64,000 nt of DNA from Blautia hansenii DSM 20583 (GCF_002222595.2 NZ_CP022413.2:2503501-2567500), one strand, 5' to 3'; counted from the stretch's first letter, positions 28,393-38,521 are shown. The notes: generated by a model from the letters alone, not told the origin. Numbers and translations: made by a program.

Positions 28393-28510
28393 CTTCACTA
28401 TCACCCTTTCATTTATAAGCATCATTTCTACATACAAATTTAAACTCATTTATCACTTTTTTTCTATTTTATAATTTTATCACCAACAACTATATTATTA
28501 ATTTCCTTCT
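28393..28510. other. Upstream region of the spoIIA operon
   Basis: This A/T-rich stretch between the spoIIAA start and the large palindrome should hold the spoIIA promoter. No clear sigma-H or sigma-A match was found. Confidence 0.4.
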
Positions 28511-28756
28511 CTGTTTTGCATAAATAACTTATATCCATTTCCAGATGCAGGCGCAGTATTCCAATGGCAAACAATGCAGAATATTTTCGCAGTTTTTGGA
28601 TGTATAGTGATGTTTTGGAAGCCGTGTCTGAGTGCATCAGCACGAGTTTGGCGGACAAAACATCATTAGGCGACGCAGAAAAACTAGAAAATAACTGCGT
28701 TTGCCGTGGGATATCTGAGCCAATATCAAAAGCAAATGGTTTTTTATGTAAAACAG
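28511..28756. repeat. Long imperfect palindrome, copy 1
   Basis: A 246-bp inverted repeat folds on itself from its ends (CTGTTTT..CATAAA.AAC and its complement) to a central GTGC-ATCA-GCAC hairpin (28632-28643). Its middle 120 bp is roughly 80% identical by eye to copy 2 at 37160-37383. Outer arms differ between copies but still pair within each copy. A 101-aa minus-strand frame through it is probably not a gene. Confidence 0.75.
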
Positions 28757-28762
28757 CAAAAA

Positions 28763-28785
28763 GACGCATACTTCCCGTATACGCC
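28763..28785 (-). terminator. Rho-independent terminator after the TPR gene
   Basis: GGCGTATAC and GTATGCGTC pair (two G-U pairs) around GGGAA, followed by TTTTTG on the minus strand. Confidence 0.8.
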
Positions 28786-28811
28786 TTTTCTCCAAGGTTT
28801 TTCTTCTGTAT

Positions 28812-30305
28812 TTATTCTTCTATGGTTTCCCCTGACTGTATTTCTCCGTCTGTCTCTCCCCCGTCTTCCGTTGGGACTTCTCCGTCTCCTTCACCTTCTG
28901 CCGGAGCTTGGTCAGAACCGCCGTTTGCCTCCAGATAATCCTTTGCATCGGAAGCTGCTTTTGTTCCGGGGAATTCATCTATAATTTTCTGATACCACTG
29001 ATTTGCGTTTTCTTTATCGCCTTTTTTGTCATAGGCCTGTGCTAACTGGAACATGGTATTTTTATCCTGTTTTCCAATATTCAGAGCTTTTTCCAAGCCG
29101 GCGATGGCGGTATCATAATCTCCGCTTTCCAAAGCAGCCGAAGCTTCATTTACATATTTTTTGCGCACCGTAGAACCTACGGATTTCATAATGCTGTCAT
29201 ACATGCTCTTTGCTTCTACGGAAAGAAGCTCTGCATTAACGCCTTCAATGGCATTGGCTGCTGTATCGGAATTTCCTTCCTGATGTGCCTGCCACGCTTT
29301 TATGAGGTTTTCATAAGCCGCTGCCTTTTCTCCTGCTTCCTGAATTTGCGTCTGCGCTGTATTGACAGACTCGGTTGAAGCCTCCATCTCCTCCTGCATA
29401 CGGGCAAGCTCCGCAGATATGGTTGCCATTTTTCCGCTGTATTCCACAACCTTTTTGTTGGCTTCCTGATTGATTTTCTGTGTCTTTGCAGGCACAATCA
29501 AAAACCAGAGAGCCGCAGCGCCTACCAAAAGCCCCAAAAGCAGGTTTACCAAGGTATTGGTAATGCTCTTTTCTTTATATTCCGGCGGCTGAATAATGGT
29601 ATCATTGCCGGACTTATATACAATACTTCCGTTTTGCTTTTCATCCTCTTTTTCTCTCATTTTAAAACGAGAGTCCAGATTTGTAGCTCTGCCTGTCTGC
29701 TCCTCAATTTCTCTTAAAAAACGAAGAGTCGTGGTATTGGTCTTATCAATCTTTGCCGCTGCTTTCAGTTGTTTTCTGGCTTTCTCATACTCACCCTCAT
29801 GAATATAAATAAGCGCCAGTAAATGATAACCTTTAATCAGCTTTGGATTGTTAGTAAGCACTTTTTTCAGCTGCATTTTCGCCATATCCAGATTACCGTT
29901 TCGGCAATATTCCAGACATTGATTATATTTTTTAATGCTTGTATTAATCATATCAAGGCGATTGGTATTTTTTTGCAGCTTGTCAATATATGCGCTTGCC
30001 AGATTGCCCTCAGGCATCATATTTTTGCTGATTACCCATTCGCTTAAGGCAGCAACCACTTCTCCCGTTTCAAAATATACCAGACCAAGAAGATTTCTTG
30101 CCTGTATATTCATTTTATTCATTTTCAGACTTCGTTTCAAGCAGGTAATTGCTCCTGATAAATCCCGAATTTGAGCCTTTTCAAGTCCCTGATTATAATA
30201 AAAATTGGATAAAGCATCGATTTTCTTCAGTGCCTTTACATTACATCCGCATTTCGGGCAATAATCAGAAGCTGTCAGTACTGTTTGACATACAACACAA
30301 TTCAT
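28812..30305 (-). CDS. Zinc-ribbon, TPR-repeat membrane protein
   Basis: This is a 497-aa protein. A zinc ribbon (Cys3, Cys6, Cys16, Cys19) starts it. Cytoplasmic TPR-like helices run to about 200, then comes a single membrane helix (about 251-272), a coiled coil (about 275-345), further TPR units (about 365-455) and an acidic Gly/Glu tail outside. It is not recognised as a characterised protein; the layout suggests a scaffold spanning the membrane. It follows folC and a 49-aa ORF. The start has AGGAGT 5 nt before the ATG. Confidence 0.8.
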   Translation of the reverse strand: MNCVVCQTVLTASDYCPKCGCNVKALKKIDALSNFYYNQGLEKAQIRDLSGAITCLKRSLKMNKMNIQARNLLGLVYFETGEVVAALSEWVISKNMMPEGNLASAYIDKLQKNTNRLDMINTSIKKYNQCLEYCRNGNLDMAKMQLKKVLTNNPKLIKGYHLLALIYIHEGEYEKARKQLKAAAKIDKTNTTTLRFLREIEEQTGRATNLDSRFKMREKEDEKQNGSIVYKSGNDTIIQPPEYKEKSITNTLVNLLLGLLVGAAALWFLIVPAKTQKINQEANKKVVEYSGKMATISAELARMQEEMEASTESVNTAQTQIQEAGEKAAAYENLIKAWQAHQEGNSDTAANAIEGVNAELLSVEAKSMYDSIMKSVGSTVRKKYVNEASAALESGDYDTAIAGLEKALNIGKQDKNTMFQLAQAYDKKGDKENANQWYQKIIDEFPGTKAASDAKDYLEANGGSDQAPAEGEGDGEVPTEDGGETDGEIQSGETIEE

Positions 30306-30314
30306 CGTCTACTC

Positions 30315-30464
30315 CTATTTCTCAGATGTTTTATGATTATCCCGCATCATTTCTTTCAGAATATCAATGACATCTGTCAAATCCTGTTTATAAATTGCCC
30401 CTTCTGCATCGTCTACATCCAAACACGGCTGAAACTTCTTTAGTTCTTCCTCGTAATTAATCAT
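30315..30464 (-). CDS. Small hypothetical protein (49 aa)
   Basis: The ATG at 30462-30464 lies inside the end of folC (8-nt overlap), and its AGGAGGAG site is encoded by the Arg-Arg-Arg codons of folC. The protein begins MINYEEELKKFQPCLDVDD and is acidic with two predicted helices (DLTDVIDILKEMMRD). It ends 9 nt before the TPR gene start, so the three form one unit. Function is unknown. Confidence 0.75.
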   Translation of the reverse strand: MINYEEELKKFQPCLDVDDAEGAIYKQDLTDVIDILKEMMRDNHKTSEK

Positions 30465-31758
30465 GTACTCTCCTCCTTACATAGTCCTTAATCTCCCCTA
30501 CAAGATATAAAGAACCTACCACGAACAGCAGCCCGTCTTTTTTCAGCTTATAAGCCTCTTCAAAAGCTTTTTCCGGATTTGTTTCCACCAAAACGTTTTC
30601 ACATCCGTTTTCCTTGAACAGTCCAGCAAGCTCCAAAGCTGACTGTTTTCTGCTTCCCCAGATTTCTGTTGTCACAACATTGGTAAAATGAAGCCCGTCA
30701 CAGATTTTTGCAATCATATCAGGAAACTCCTTGTCAGAAACCGTGGTAAATAACAATGTAATTTCATAATCCTTCTGGAAATGACGAACAGTCTCTACAA
30801 ACTTTGCAATGCCGTCCTCATTATGCGCTCCGTCTACAATGACACCGGGAAGTATGGTTTCCATACGCCCCTGCCAGCGGGTATTTTTCATACCATGCAC
30901 CAACTCTGCCTTTTCCATACCATGATATTCCTTCAAAACACCCATGGTTTCCAGAGCCAGAGAAGCGTTCATCATCTGATATTTTGCAGTAAAAGGAACA
31001 AATAATTCCGTGTCCCCATAAGCAGCTGAACGGCTGATAAAATGAATTCCTTCCGGTGTAAAATCCAAAAGCTTCTGGTTTTCTTCTTTCACTTCACACC
31101 AAGGACATCCTAACTCATGCGCTCTCTTTTTTATTACTTCTGCCGCTTCCTGATTATTTCCGTCAAAGATTACCGGAACCTGCGGTTTTATAATTCCTGC
31201 CTTTTCTCCTGCAATCTGTGCAATGGTATTTCCCAAATATTCTACATGGTCAAGGCTAATGGATGTAATCACACAGGCAATAGGATTTAATACAGCGTTT
31301 GTAGCATCCAGTCTTCCACCTAAACCGGTTTCCAAAATGATATAATCCACATTTTCCTTCTGGAAAATCACCATTCCCATAAGGAAAAGAAATTCAAAAT
31401 AAGTAGGATGATAATCTCCTGCCTCTAAAAGCTCATCTGCCAGCTTTTTCACACGTAAAAAGGCTTCTAAAAAGGCCTCGTCCGAAACCATTACCTCGTT
31501 AATCTGAAAACGCTCATTAATTTTTACAAGATGAGGAGATGTGAATAACCCGCATCGAAAACCGTGGGCTTCCAACATGGTAGAAAGAAAAGCACAGACA
31601 CTTCCCTTTCCGTTTGTTCCTGCAACATGAATAATTTTTCTATCTTTATCAGGGCTGTCCAGCATATCCAGACATTTCCTGGTGTGTTCTAATTTATTTT
31701 TCGTTGTAAACTTCGGTATATCTTCTATATAATTTACCGCTTCGTCATAAGTAAACAA
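30457..31758 (-). CDS. folC: Folylpolyglutamate synthase / dihydrofolate synthase
   Basis: This 433-aa Mur-ligase-type enzyme adds glutamate to dihydropteroate and folates. The P-loop is VAGTNGKGSVCAFLSTML; LETGLGGRLDATNAV and TSISLDHVEYLGNTIAQIAGEKAGI are conserved, and VDGAHNEDGI lies in the C-terminal domain. No other folate genes are adjacent. Confidence 0.95.
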   Translation of the reverse strand: MFTYDEAVNYIEDIPKFTTKNKLEHTRKCLDMLDSPDKDRKIIHVAGTNGKGSVCAFLSTMLEAHGFRCGLFTSPHLVKINERFQINEVMVSDEAFLEAFLRVKKLADELLEAGDYHPTYFEFLFLMGMVIFQKENVDYIILETGLGGRLDATNAVLNPIACVITSISLDHVEYLGNTIAQIAGEKAGIIKPQVPVIFDGNNQEAAEVIKKRAHELGCPWCEVKEENQKLLDFTPEGIHFISRSAAYGDTELFVPFTAKYQMMNASLALETMGVLKEYHGMEKAELVHGMKNTRWQGRMETILPGVIVDGAHNEDGIAKFVETVRHFQKDYEITLLFTTVSDKEFPDMIAKICDGLHFTNVVTTEIWGSRKQSALELAGLFKENGCENVLVETNPEKAFEEAYKLKKDGLLFVVGSLYLVGEIKDYVRRRVHD

Positions 31759-31785
31759 GCTATCCCTCCTGTTCTGAAAACATAA

Positions 31786-31819
31786 GCTACCGCACTAAGA
31801 CTTTGCCTAATGCGGTAGC
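31786..31819 (-). terminator. Probable terminator after the LTA-synthase-like gene
   Basis: Perfect 9-bp arms GCTACCGCA/TGCGGTAGC with partial inner pairing; the downstream stretch TTATGTTTT is only moderately U-rich. Confidence 0.5.
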
Positions 31820-31892
31820 CTCATATCAATTACCATTATAATGGAGTGGAAAGAATATGCAAGCAAATTATGTCGGTCAGAAAAATTTTCTT

Positions 31893-33974
31893 TTATTCCT
31901 CTTTTTCCTTCTGACTTTCTTCTGTCACAGCGGTTTCCGGCTCTTCCGTGACAATCAATTCCAACTCTGCGCTTGAACTTCCTTCGATTGGTTCATGGTA
32001 AATATACTTTTCTGTTCTTGTAAGCACTCTGTGGGTAGAACTGTTGCTTCGCATTGCAACATCTACAACATCCCCTTCTTTTAAGGCGGTGTTTAACAAA
32101 AGCAATGTATTTTCATCTACAAAATTCGCCTCTGCCAATTCCCCGTTTATTTCCATAAATGAGGACTGTGTAAAGTTTGCGCCTTTGATATAATACTGTG
32201 TTTCACCCAGAGTATCAATTCCATGAAGCTCTGCTTCCTTTACACCCAAATGTGTTTTTGTTCTCTGGAAAGGATTTTTCCCTCCGTATGTGTATTTTTC
32301 ACCATATAAAATATCATATTGGAGCGTTTCTAAATCCACCTGATAATTTTTTGTATTTCTTCTTGCCTGATGGAAACGGAAAATATTTCCCTCATGAATA
32401 CCGACTCTGTCCATAACCTCGGCTGCAATCTGATAAGCTGCCAGATTTTTATCTTTCTTTTCCAGTCCCATATTGTCCCAAATCACATACTGTGTCTGGA
32501 AAAGATATTTATTTTTTACATCGGTAACCTTCAGTCCCATAGTCGGAAGATGGTCTCCATACATAACCAACACAACGTCTTCATCCAGCTTGGAAAGCTC
32601 GTCTGTCAGCTCTTTTACAAACTGATCCATTTCATAAATCTGGTTGCAATAATACTCCCATTTATAATTTTCTGCCTGCGTACTTGAGCCTTTTACTGTA
32701 ATCTTTGGATTTTCCAATACCGGTTCTTCAGGATAATCTCCATGTCCCTGTACGGAAATCGTGTATACATAATCCGGCTGCGGTGTGGACTCCATTGCTT
32801 CCAGAATATATCTGGTCAGGTTTCTGTCACGCATCCAGTCATTAGGATTAGTATCGTCCTGTGTTGCCATGTATTCCTCCGAAGTAAAGGTATCAAATCC
32901 CAGATTTGCAAAAACATTTTTTCTTCCATAGAAATTCGCTTCGTTATTATGAATTGCATGAGTTCCGTAACCCAGCCCCTTTAATACATAAGGAGCGCTT
33001 TCACAGGTGGTTTCTTTCAAAATACTTTTATACGGATATTCACCCGGTCCAAAATAACGCATGCTCATTCCGGTAATAGACTCAAACTCTGTATTGGCTG
33101 TACCCGCCCCTACGGAAGGAACTTTAAAGTAACCGGAAGAATAATCATTCATCATTTTTCTGAAATTCGGAATAGGGTCTTCCGATACCTCCAGATACTC
33201 TACCAAAGTCGGGTCAAAAAAGGACTCCAACTGTAAAAACAGAATATTTGGTCTTTTCTCCCCTGTTTCTGCCAGATTTTCCTCACTTTTCTGAATTTCA
33301 TCAATGACACCCTTGGAATATTCTCTCGGTGAAGAAATTCCTGTGTTAAACACAGTGGTTGCCAGACAATAGGGGTATCCATAATCCTCGTAAGCAAAAG
33401 CAATGTTTCCAAAATAGTTGGAAAGCACCCTCTTTTCCAATGCCAATTTTGTTGTGCCCGCAAAAGCGAGAACCCCTGCAATAATCAAAGGCACATTGAC
33501 CTTATAGCTGAGTTTTCCCTGATATTTCGGTCCTTTTATAAACAAAATAATCAAACCGATAATCGCAATAACCGCTACAATCATTACTACCCAGAAAAAG
33601 AAAGGTGACAAATATCTGTCTGCAATCTGGACAGCATCTGTAATCATGTGTAAGTCAGGACCGGTAAACGGCGTAACACGTGTAGTAAGCAGCACACCGT
33701 TAATAATTCCAAGTCCCATCCAGAAAATAAACAAAATCGTTCGCACAAACACACGTCTGCGGAACAGATATACAATCAATGTAGTGGTAAATATGAGAAA
33801 CGCATTGTAAAAGAATACCAACGGGCGTTCCTGTAAAAATTCCCACGCATTCCAGATAGAATGTCTGGACATTGCTTCAATAAAGAAATATCCCACACAG
33901 ACTGCCAGCATTTGCAGAGGAACAGAAAACATATTAAGGTATTTCAGACAAAATACTTTTTTTATTTCTTTCAT
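31893..33974 (-). CDS. LTA synthase family sulfatase-fold membrane protein
   Basis: This 693-aa protein has about five membrane helices in the first 190 residues, then an extracellular sulfatase-like domain that transfers phosphoglycerol or a related group to a wall or membrane polymer. PNILFLQLESFFDP begins the domain, the predicted nucleophile Thr is in GAGTANTEFESITGMSM, and metal-site residues are in VLVMYGDHLPTMG. A C-terminal extension of about 130 residues follows the catalytic domain. The ATG at 33974 follows AAGGAG. The substrate is not certain. Confidence 0.88.
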   Translation of the reverse strand: MKEIKKVFCLKYLNMFSVPLQMLAVCVGYFFIEAMSRHSIWNAWEFLQERPLVFFYNAFLIFTTTLIVYLFRRRVFVRTILFIFWMGLGIINGVLLTTRVTPFTGPDLHMITDAVQIADRYLSPFFFWVVMIVAVIAIIGLIILFIKGPKYQGKLSYKVNVPLIIAGVLAFAGTTKLALEKRVLSNYFGNIAFAYEDYGYPYCLATTVFNTGISSPREYSKGVIDEIQKSEENLAETGEKRPNILFLQLESFFDPTLVEYLEVSEDPIPNFRKMMNDYSSGYFKVPSVGAGTANTEFESITGMSMRYFGPGEYPYKSILKETTCESAPYVLKGLGYGTHAIHNNEANFYGRKNVFANLGFDTFTSEEYMATQDDTNPNDWMRDRNLTRYILEAMESTPQPDYVYTISVQGHGDYPEEPVLENPKITVKGSSTQAENYKWEYYCNQIYEMDQFVKELTDELSKLDEDVVLVMYGDHLPTMGLKVTDVKNKYLFQTQYVIWDNMGLEKKDKNLAAYQIAAEVMDRVGIHEGNIFRFHQARRNTKNYQVDLETLQYDILYGEKYTYGGKNPFQRTKTHLGVKEAELHGIDTLGETQYYIKGANFTQSSFMEINGELAEANFVDENTLLLLNTALKEGDVVDVAMRSNSSTHRVLTRTEKYIYHEPIEGSSSAELELIVTEEPETAVTEESQKEKEE

Positions 33975-34061
33975 AAAATTTATTCTCCTTAATAGCAATG
34001 AGAACAGGGGTGTACGACTGTAAAAGCCTTATCCCCCTGTCCCTGATTTGTGCCTAAAGAA

Positions 34062-36707
34062 TTACTGAAGCTGTGCCAGACGCTCTTTCACCTGTTCCAT
34101 CATGTTGGTATAGCGTTCTAATTTTTCACGCTCCTCCTGCACCTTGCTCTCCGGCGCTTTGCTGATAAAACGCTCATTATTCAGCATACCGTTTACACGT
34201 GCAAGCTCTTTTTCCAGTTTTTCTTCTTCTTTCTTCAATCTCTCAATTTCTTTTTCAATGTCTACCAGTTCTGCAAACGGCATATAAATTACTGCGTTGC
34301 CGATTACCGCTGATACTGCATCTTCTGCAATTCCCTCTTTGTCAGCCTGTACGAAAACTTCGCTTGCATAGCCAAGTGTAGCAAAGAAAACTTTTCCGCT
34401 TTCAAATATTTCTCTGACTGCTGCTTCCTCAGAAACAACGAATACCTTTGCTTTTTTGCTTGGCGGAACGTTCATACCTGTACGAACATTACGAATTCCT
34501 CTTACGGCTTCCTTAATTGTTTCCACTGCTTCTTCATCTGCTGCAAAATCCCACTCTTCTGTAAATTCCGGCCATGCAGAAATCATAATAGATTCTTCTT
34601 CCGGACAAAGTGTACAGTAAATTTCTTCTGTAATAAAAGGCATATATGGATGAAGGAGCTTTAATGCATTGCTTAAAACTGTTTTCAATGTCCAAAGGGC
34701 TGCTGCCTTTGTAGTATCTTCATCATTATAAAGACGTGGTTTTACCATTTCAATATACCAGTCACAGAATTCTTCCCAGATAAAGTCATATACTTTCTGA
34801 ACTGCAATTCCCAGTTCGTATTTATCCAGATTTTCTGTTACTTCTTTTGCCAGTGTATTTACTTTGGATAAAATCCATTTATCTGCGCCTGTCAATGTCT
34901 GTAAATCAATATTCTTTGGAATATCTGCTTTTTCCAAATTCATCATGATAAATCTGGAAGCATTCCATACCTTATTAGCAAAGTTTCTGCTTGCTTCTAT
35001 ACGTTCCCAGTAAAAACGCATATCATTTCCCGGTGCATTACCTGTCATCAAAGTAAGACGCAGCGCATCTGCTCCGTATTTGTCAATAACTTCCAATGGG
35101 TCAATACCGTTTCCAAGAGATTTACTCATCTTACGTCCCTGAGAGTCTCTTACCAGACCATGAATTAAAACATGGTGGAATGGTGTTTTGCCTGTCTGTT
35201 CCAGACCTGAAAATACCATACGGATTACCCAGAAGAAAATAATGTCATATCCTGTTACCAGAACGTCTGTAGGATAGAAATATTCCATTTCCTCTGTTTT
35301 TTCCGGCCAGCCTAAAGTAGAAAATGGCCAGAGTGCTGAAGAGAACCATGTGTCCAGTGTATCCTCATCCTGATGGAGATGTGTGCATCCACACTTCGGA
35401 CATTTTTCCGGCATTTCTCTTGCAACTACAGTTTCCCCACATTCATCGCAGTAGTATGCAGGAATTCTGTGTCCCCACCATAACTGACGGGAAATACACC
35501 AGTCTCTGATATTTTCCAGCCAGTGCATATATGTCTTGTCAAAACGTTCCGGAACAAACTGTAATTCTCCGTTTTTCAGAGTTTCAATGGCAGCTTCTCC
35601 CATTTCTTTCATTCTTACAAACCACTGTGGCTTAATCATCGGTTCTACGGTTGTCTTACAACGGTCATGTGTACCAACGCTGTGAGAATGAGGAACTACT
35701 TTTACTAAAAGTCCCTGTGCTTCCAAATCCGCTACCATCGCTTTTCTGGCTTCATAGCGGTCCATACCTGCATATTTTCCGCCCAGCTCATTGATAGTTG
35801 CATCATCATTCATAATGTTGATTTCTTCTAAGTTATGACGTTTTCCGACTTCAAAGTCGTTCGGGTCATGAGCCGGTGTGATTTTTACACATCCTGTTCC
35901 GAATTCTTTATCAACATATTCATCTGCGATTACAGGAATTTCTCTGTCTGTCAAAGGCAGCTTCAGCATTTTTCCAACCAGATGTTTGTATCTTTCATCT
36001 TCCGGATTTACTGCAACTGCGGTATCGCCTAATAAGGTTTCCGGTCTTGTTGTAGCGATTTCTACGAACTGACCTTCTTCTCCTGCTACCGGATAATTGA
36101 TATGCCAGAAAAATCCATCCTGGTCCTCATGCTCTACCTCTGCGTCAGAAATAGAAGTCTGACATACAGGACACCAGTTAATAATTCTGGAGCCTTTATA
36201 AATATATCCTTTTTCATATAATTTAATGAAAACTTCCTGTACTGCTTTAGAACAGCCCTCGTCCATAGTAAAACGTTCTCTGTCCCAGTCAGCAGAAGCA
36301 CCCAGCTTTTTCAGCTGATTGATAATCTTTCCGCCGTATTCTTCTTTCCATTCCCAAGCATGTTTTAAGAATTCTTCTCTGCCGATTTCATTCTTATCAA
36401 TGCCCTGCTCTTTTAATTTTTCAATAACCTTTACTTCCGTAGCAATAGCTGCATGGTCTGTTCCCGGCTGCCACAGCGCTTCGTATCCCTGCATTCTCTT
36501 AAAACGAATAAGGATATCCTGCATGGTTTCGTCTAATGCGTGTCCCATGTGAAGCTGTCCTGTAACATTTGGCGGCGGCATAACAATGGTAAATGGTTTT
36601 TTGTCTCTGTTTACCTCTGCATGAAAATATTTGTTATCCAGCCATTTTTGATAAATACGATCCTCTAATCCTTTCGGATCATAAGTCTTTGCAAGTTCCT
36701 TGCTCAT
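34062..36707 (-). CDS. valS: Valyl-tRNA synthetase
   Basis: This 881-aa class I synthetase has [16 protein letters not shown] (HIGH-type) and [11 protein letters not shown] (KMSKS). The editing domain has [13 protein letters not shown], a zinc-type [14 protein letters not shown] module is visible, and the C-terminal coiled-coil arm starts at [20 protein letters not shown]. It is controlled by the T-box leader just upstream. Confidence 0.98.
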   Translation of the reverse strand: MSKELAKTYDPKGLEDRIYQKWLDNKYFHAEVNRDKKPFTIVMPPPNVTGQLHMGHALDETMQDILIRFKRMQGYEALWQPGTDHAAIATEVKVIEKLKEQGIDKNEIGREEFLKHAWEWKEEYGGKIINQLKKLGASADWDRERFTMDEGCSKAVQEVFIKLYEKGYIYKGSRIINWCPVCQTSISDAEVEHEDQDGFFWHINYPVAGEEGQFVEIATTRPETLLGDTAVAVNPEDERYKHLVGKMLKLPLTDREIPVIADEYVDKEFGTGCVKITPAHDPNDFEVGKRHNLEEINIMNDDATINELGGKYAGMDRYEARKAMVADLEAQGLLVKVVPHSHSVGTHDRCKTTVEPMIKPQWFVRMKEMGEAAIETLKNGELQFVPERFDKTYMHWLENIRDWCISRQLWWGHRIPAYYCDECGETVVAREMPEKCPKCGCTHLHQDEDTLDTWFSSALWPFSTLGWPEKTEEMEYFYPTDVLVTGYDIIFFWVIRMVFSGLEQTGKTPFHHVLIHGLVRDSQGRKMSKSLGNGIDPLEVIDKYGADALRLTLMTGNAPGNDMRFYWERIEASRNFANKVWNASRFIMMNLEKADIPKNIDLQTLTGADKWILSKVNTLAKEVTENLDKYELGIAVQKVYDFIWEEFCDWYIEMVKPRLYNDEDTTKAAALWTLKTVLSNALKLLHPYMPFITEEIYCTLCPEEESIMISAWPEFTEEWDFAADEEAVETIKEAVRGIRNVRTGMNVPPSKKAKVFVVSEEAAVREIFESGKVFFATLGYASEVFVQADKEGIAEDAVSAVIGNAVIYMPFAELVDIEKEIERLKKEEEKLEKELARVNGMLNNERFISKAPESKVQEEREKLERYTNMMEQVKERLAQLQ

Positions 36708-36715
36708 GGTTTCCT

Positions 36716-36990
36716 CCTCTTAGGTTATAAAGGGTAAAAAAATACCCTTCATAACCATTTCTTCTATAAAATAGTTACAAAGGGCGATTATTCATCGCGG
36801 TACCACCTTTATTTATCACTCAAAAGTCCTTTAACGCTGACGATGCGTGAAAGCCTACCAAAGTTTCCTCCTTCAGCCTCCCGGTTCAAAAGCTACCTTC
36901 CATCCATTTCCCTTGAGCTGCCTTCCAGCCGCTGAGCTGCTCTCTCTGTAAGTTTCCTGAATGTACTCCTCTTTCTCATTACCTTTACTT
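36716..36990 (-). promoter_or_regulatory. T-box leader of valS
   Basis: The T-box core GGTGGTACCGCG lies at 36796-36807 (minus strand). Stem I has AGAGAG and a candidate Val specifier GTA at 36894-36896. The terminator pairs CCCTTTGTAAC with GTTATGAAGGG (36745-36784), followed by a seven-U run. Uncharged tRNA-Val would stabilise the antiterminator and allow valS transcription. The specifier is a tentative reading. Confidence 0.9.
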
Positions 36991-36997
36991 GCATTTT

Positions 36998-37026
36998 ATC
37001 ATAAGCATAAACCCCTGATTTGTCAA
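36998..37026 (-). promoter_or_regulatory. Sigma-A promoter of valS
   Basis: TTGACA (37021-37026) and TATGAT (36998-37003) are 17 nt apart, just upstream of the T-box stem I. Confidence 0.85.
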
Positions 37027-37159
37027 GACAGGAAATTCTAAAAACTTTCTAATCAATATTAAAACTGTTCTTTCCCATCTGTTTGTGTTACAATTTTTAT
37101 AATGTAAGGGTTGTAGAAAAACAAAGTTCGGAACAATCCAGCAAGTATATTTTAATTTC
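37027..37159. other. Intergenic spacer before palindrome copy 2
   Basis: This A/T-rich stretch has TATAAT-like boxes on the plus strand around 37099 but no matching -35. It should hold the promoter of the plus-strand gene at 37402, which was not identified. Confidence 0.4.
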
Positions 37160-37383
37160 AAAATATAATTAAAAAACAGCAGCTATAAGCTCCGTGTTTC
37201 CTTCCAAACGATTTGGCATATTTTCGCAGTTTTTCGAGCATAGCGATGCTTTGGAAGCCGTGTTTGAGTGCTATTGCACGAGTTTGGCGTACAAAGTATT
37301 TCTAAGCGGCGCAGAAAAACAAGAAAATAGTCATGTTTGAAAGGAAACACGGAGACAGTATCTGGACTTTTAATTATAATTTT
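37160..37383. repeat. Long imperfect palindrome, copy 2
   Basis: This 224-bp inverted repeat is centred on GTGC-TATT-GCAC (37268-37279). Arms 37189-37208 and 37337-37356 are complementary at 19 of 20 positions. The core matches copy 1, and a T-A pair of copy 1 (GATGTTTTG/CAAAACATC) is a C-G pair here. It ends 6 nt before the ribosome site of the next gene, so it would be the folded 5' leader of that mRNA. Confidence 0.8.
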
Positions 37384-37401
37384 CACCACAGGAGGTGCTC
37401 T

Positions 37402-38466
37402 ATGCCAAAATTTTCAAAGTTTTTTAAAGGATTGGGGATTGTTGTCCTCATTATCCTCATCCTCTTAGTCTGTGCGGTTCTATGGCTTACCATTCGGGAA
37501 TATCGACCGGAGAAAGAAGAAGCTCTAAAAGTGCCCAAAAATACCCGTACACTGTCTTTAGATGACTCTCTGCGTATTATGACTTACAACATCGGATATG
37601 CAGGGCTTGATAAAAGCGAAGATTTCTTCATGGACGGCGGTTCCGAAGTACAGCCGGACAGTAAAGAACAAGTAGAAACAAACCTAACAGGTATTAAAAA
37701 GGTTCTTACGGAAAATCCTGCTGATGTTTACTTTCTTCAGGAGGTTGACAAAGACTCTAAACGTTCTTTTCATATTGATGAAACAGAATATTTAAAAAGC
37801 TCCTTAAATATGGAAGGTATTTTTGCTTATAATTTTAAATGCGATTTTGTTCCTTATCCCCTTCCGCCTATCGAAAAAGTAAACAGCGGTATCTTCACCA
37901 TGACAGATTTAAAAGTAAACAGTGCTGCCCGCCTTGCACTTCCTGAGTCTTTCTCATGGCCTGTAAAAACATGTAACTTAAAACGCTGTATGCAGGAAAC
38001 ACGTATTCCGCTGGAAGGTACTGACGCAGAGCTGGTATTGATTAATTTCCATTTAGAGGCTTACGATGACGGTGACGGAAAAATTGCACAGAGTAAAATG
38101 CTGGCTGAAAAGCTATCTAAGGAATACGAAGCAGGAAACTACGTCATTGCAGGAGGCGATTTTAATCAGACTTTTGAAGGAATGGACAAATATCCCATTA
38201 CCAACACAGAAAACTGGGTTCCCGGAATTATCGGTCAGGATACTCTTCCTGAACATTTTTCTTTTGCAGTTGATGATACTTATCCAACCTGCCGACTTTT
38301 AAATGCGCCTTATACCGGTTCTTATGAAACCTCACAGGTCTATGTCATTGACGGCTTTATTGTGTCGGATAATATAACGGTTTCTGATATTTCCGTCATC
38401 AACACGGACTTTGAATACACGGACCATCAGCCGGTGCAGATGGAAATTTCTTTAAAACCAGAATAA
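37402..38466 (+). CDS. Membrane-anchored endonuclease/exonuclease/phosphatase family protein
   Basis: This 354-aa protein has one N-terminal membrane helix (about 9-32) and an extracellular EEP fold. RIMTYNIGYAG starts the fold, YFLQEVDKD holds the metal-binding Glu, IAGGDFNQTFEG the catalytic Asp-Asn pair, and DFEYTDHQPV the final Asp-His. The substrate could be DNA, a phosphoester or a lipid head group. AGGAGGTG is 4 nt before the ATG at 37402; the earlier in-frame ATG lies in the palindrome and is rejected. Confidence 0.85.
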   Translation: MPKFSKFFKGLGIVVLIILILLVCAVLWLTIREYRPEKEEALKVPKNTRTLSLDDSLRIMTYNIGYAGLDKSEDFFMDGGSEVQPDSKEQVETNLTGIKKVLTENPADVYFLQEVDKDSKRSFHIDETEYLKSSLNMEGIFAYNFKCDFVPYPLPPIEKVNSGIFTMTDLKVNSAARLALPESFSWPVKTCNLKRCMQETRIPLEGTDAELVLINFHLEAYDDGDGKIAQSKMLAEKLSKEYEAGNYVIAGGDFNQTFEGMDKYPITNTENWVPGIIGQDTLPEHFSFAVDDTYPTCRLLNAPYTGSYETSQVYVIDGFIVSDNITVSDISVINTDFEYTDHQPVQMEISLKPE

Positions 38467-38476
38467 TTTTTCCCAA

Positions 38477-38521
38477 AATGAGGTTATCGAAGTAAACGAC
38501 GCTTACTGCAATAACCTCATT
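38477..38521. terminator. Bidirectional terminator
   Basis: AATGAGGTTAT and ATAACCTCATT pair perfectly around a 23-nt loop, with T-runs on both sides. It serves the convergent gene ends at 38466 (plus) and 38525 (minus). Confidence 0.85.

Noticed and set aside
28464..28769. 101-aa minus-strand frame upstream of spoIIAA
   Set aside because: It is contained in palindrome copy 1 and lacks a convincing ribosome site; its codons follow the inverted repeat.
37183..37389. 68-aa minus-strand frame
   Set aside because: It runs through palindrome copy 2 and the leader of the gene at 37402, with no ribosome site. Similar residues in copy 1 (28464-28769) come from the shared repeat, not from a gene.
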